Assembly (NCBI GenBank): GCA_024234165.1
Contig: JACKOP010000002.1
Span: 62,001-126,000 of the forward strand
Origin: Pseudomonadales bacterium
GTDB lineage: Bacteria > Pseudomonadota > Gammaproteobacteria > Pseudomonadales > UBA5518
Direction: 5' to 3'
Length of the DNA stretch: 64,000 nt
In this document: positions 63,485-64,000 of the stretch, in pieces
Position numbering within the stretch: position 1 is the first letter of the stretch
Layout of the letters: every line of letters starts with the position of its first letter
Made by a program: the position numbers and the translations under genes
Notes under the pieces: model-generated
Database searches by the model: none
Told to the model about the DNA's origin: nothing
What the model saw: only the letters and a program-made list of their open reading frames with translations

Positions 63485-64000
63485 ATGACCGCTGCAACAA
63501 AGCCGGTGCACAATTCCATCAAGCCGGGCAGGTGGATCAAATCGACCTGCAAGATGTGCCTGCACTCGTGCACCTCGCGCATCCATATCACCGACGACGG
63601 CATCGTCAACAAGATCGAAGGTGACCCGAGCAACCCGTCGAACAATGGCAAGCTGTGCCCGAAGGGCAACTCGGCGATCTTGCGCCATTACGACCCGAAC
63701 CGCTTCAAACAGCCACTCAAGCGCACCAACCCGGTCAAGGGCGTCGGCATCGACCCGGGCTGGGTGCCGATCAGCTGGGAAGAAGCGTTCTCGATCGTGG
63801 CAAGCGAGCTGAAGAAGTCGATCGATCAGGATCCGCGCAAGCTGATCTGTTCGATCGAAGACTTCCAGAAGATGAATACGTGGATCTGGGGGTTGTCGTT
63901 CGGCAACAACAACTGCTTCAACTCGAACGGCACGATGTGTGGCGGTGCGTATCATCCGGCCAACGGGTACATCCACTCGACCTTCGCTGCAGCCAACGAC
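63485..64000 (+). CDS. molybdopterin oxidoreductase catalytic subunit, N-terminal part (runs off the right edge)
   Basis: The open frame from ATG 63485, 8 nt after GGAGG, covers 172 residues. CKMCLHSC (from about 22) and KLCPKGN give the four cysteines of the [4Fe-4S] site of the DMSO-reductase superfamily; GWVPISWEEAF and GGAYHPANGY follow. There is no twin-arginine signal at the start, so this subunit is cytoplasmic or exported with a partner. The ligand to Mo and the substrate cannot be told from this part. Confidence 0.88.
   Translation, partial: MTAATKPVHNSIKPGRWIKSTCKMCLHSCTSRIHITDDGIVNKIEGDPSNPSNNGKLCPKGNSAILRHYDPNRFKQPLKRTNPVKGVGIDPGWVPISWEEAFSIVASELKKSIDQDPRKLICSIEDFQKMNTWIWGLSFGNNNCFNSNGTMCGGAYHPANGYIHSTFAAAND

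Overview
The window is GC-rich chromosomal DNA from a flagellated gammaproteobacterium. The grounds are the gene orders smc-zipA-ligA and ccmA-I followed by fliK and an FlhB C-terminal homologue, a polar-type flagellar block (flhA-flhF-fleN-fliA-motCD-parA-DUF2802), and sigma-54-type promoters in front of flagellar genes. I cannot name the genus. The accessory genes (CoA transferase, acyl-CoA synthetase, GcdH-type dehydrogenase, thiolase-like and DUF35 proteins, several SDRs, a TonB receptor) suggest an aerobic degrader of hydrophobic or cyclic carbon compounds, but the substrate is not visible.

Layout. 1-2.4 kb: partial CaiB/BaiF CoA transferase, alpha/beta hydrolase, lipoprotein. 2.4-7.1 kb: leftward operon for a 2-oxoacid:ferredoxin oxidoreductase (korA, korB) headed by a GltD-like/ferredoxin fusion that probably links it to NAD(P)H. 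7.3-13.8 kb: smc-zipA-ligA. 13.9-20.6 kb: complete ccmABCDEFGHI cytochrome c maturation operon. 20.7-36.5 kb: flagellar region (fliK, flhX, DUF2802, parA, motD, motC, fliA, fleN, flhF, flhA, flhB, then fliR, fliQ, fliP, fliO), interrupted between flhB and fliR by a Spy-like gene, sthA and a tandem palindromic repeat array. The chemotaxis genes usually found inside this block in Pseudomonas are absent, and fliA and motC overlap directly. 36.5-42 kb: MBL-fold protein, small secreted protein, PTPS-SDR pair, histidine phosphatase-PAP2 pair. 42-50 kb: quinone oxidoreductase and AMP-binding ligase that converge on a spot with four apparent single-base indels, three SDR/DUF1214-type genes, a luciferase-like flavin oxidoreductase and pyruvate kinase. 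50.1-50.8 kb: a second, inverted array of the same palindromic repeats, which supplies the stop codons of both flanking genes. 50.8-60.3 kb: a catabolic island with two thiolase-fold proteins lacking the usual nucleophilic cysteine, two DUF35 proteins, a TonB-dependent receptor, an AraC regulator, a TSUP transporter and glutaryl-CoA dehydrogenase. 60.4-64 kb: cobS-cobT, divergent from the start of a molybdopterin oxidoreductase that runs off the edge.

The strongest leads for something new are the DUF35/thiolase-fold module with its receptor (a possible retro-aldolase or C-C lyase system), the paired inverted REP/BIME arrays between convergent genes, the chemotaxis-less flagellar locus, and CobST next to a molybdoenzyme without visible CobN. 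No rRNA, tRNA, CRISPR array or transposase gene was recognised.
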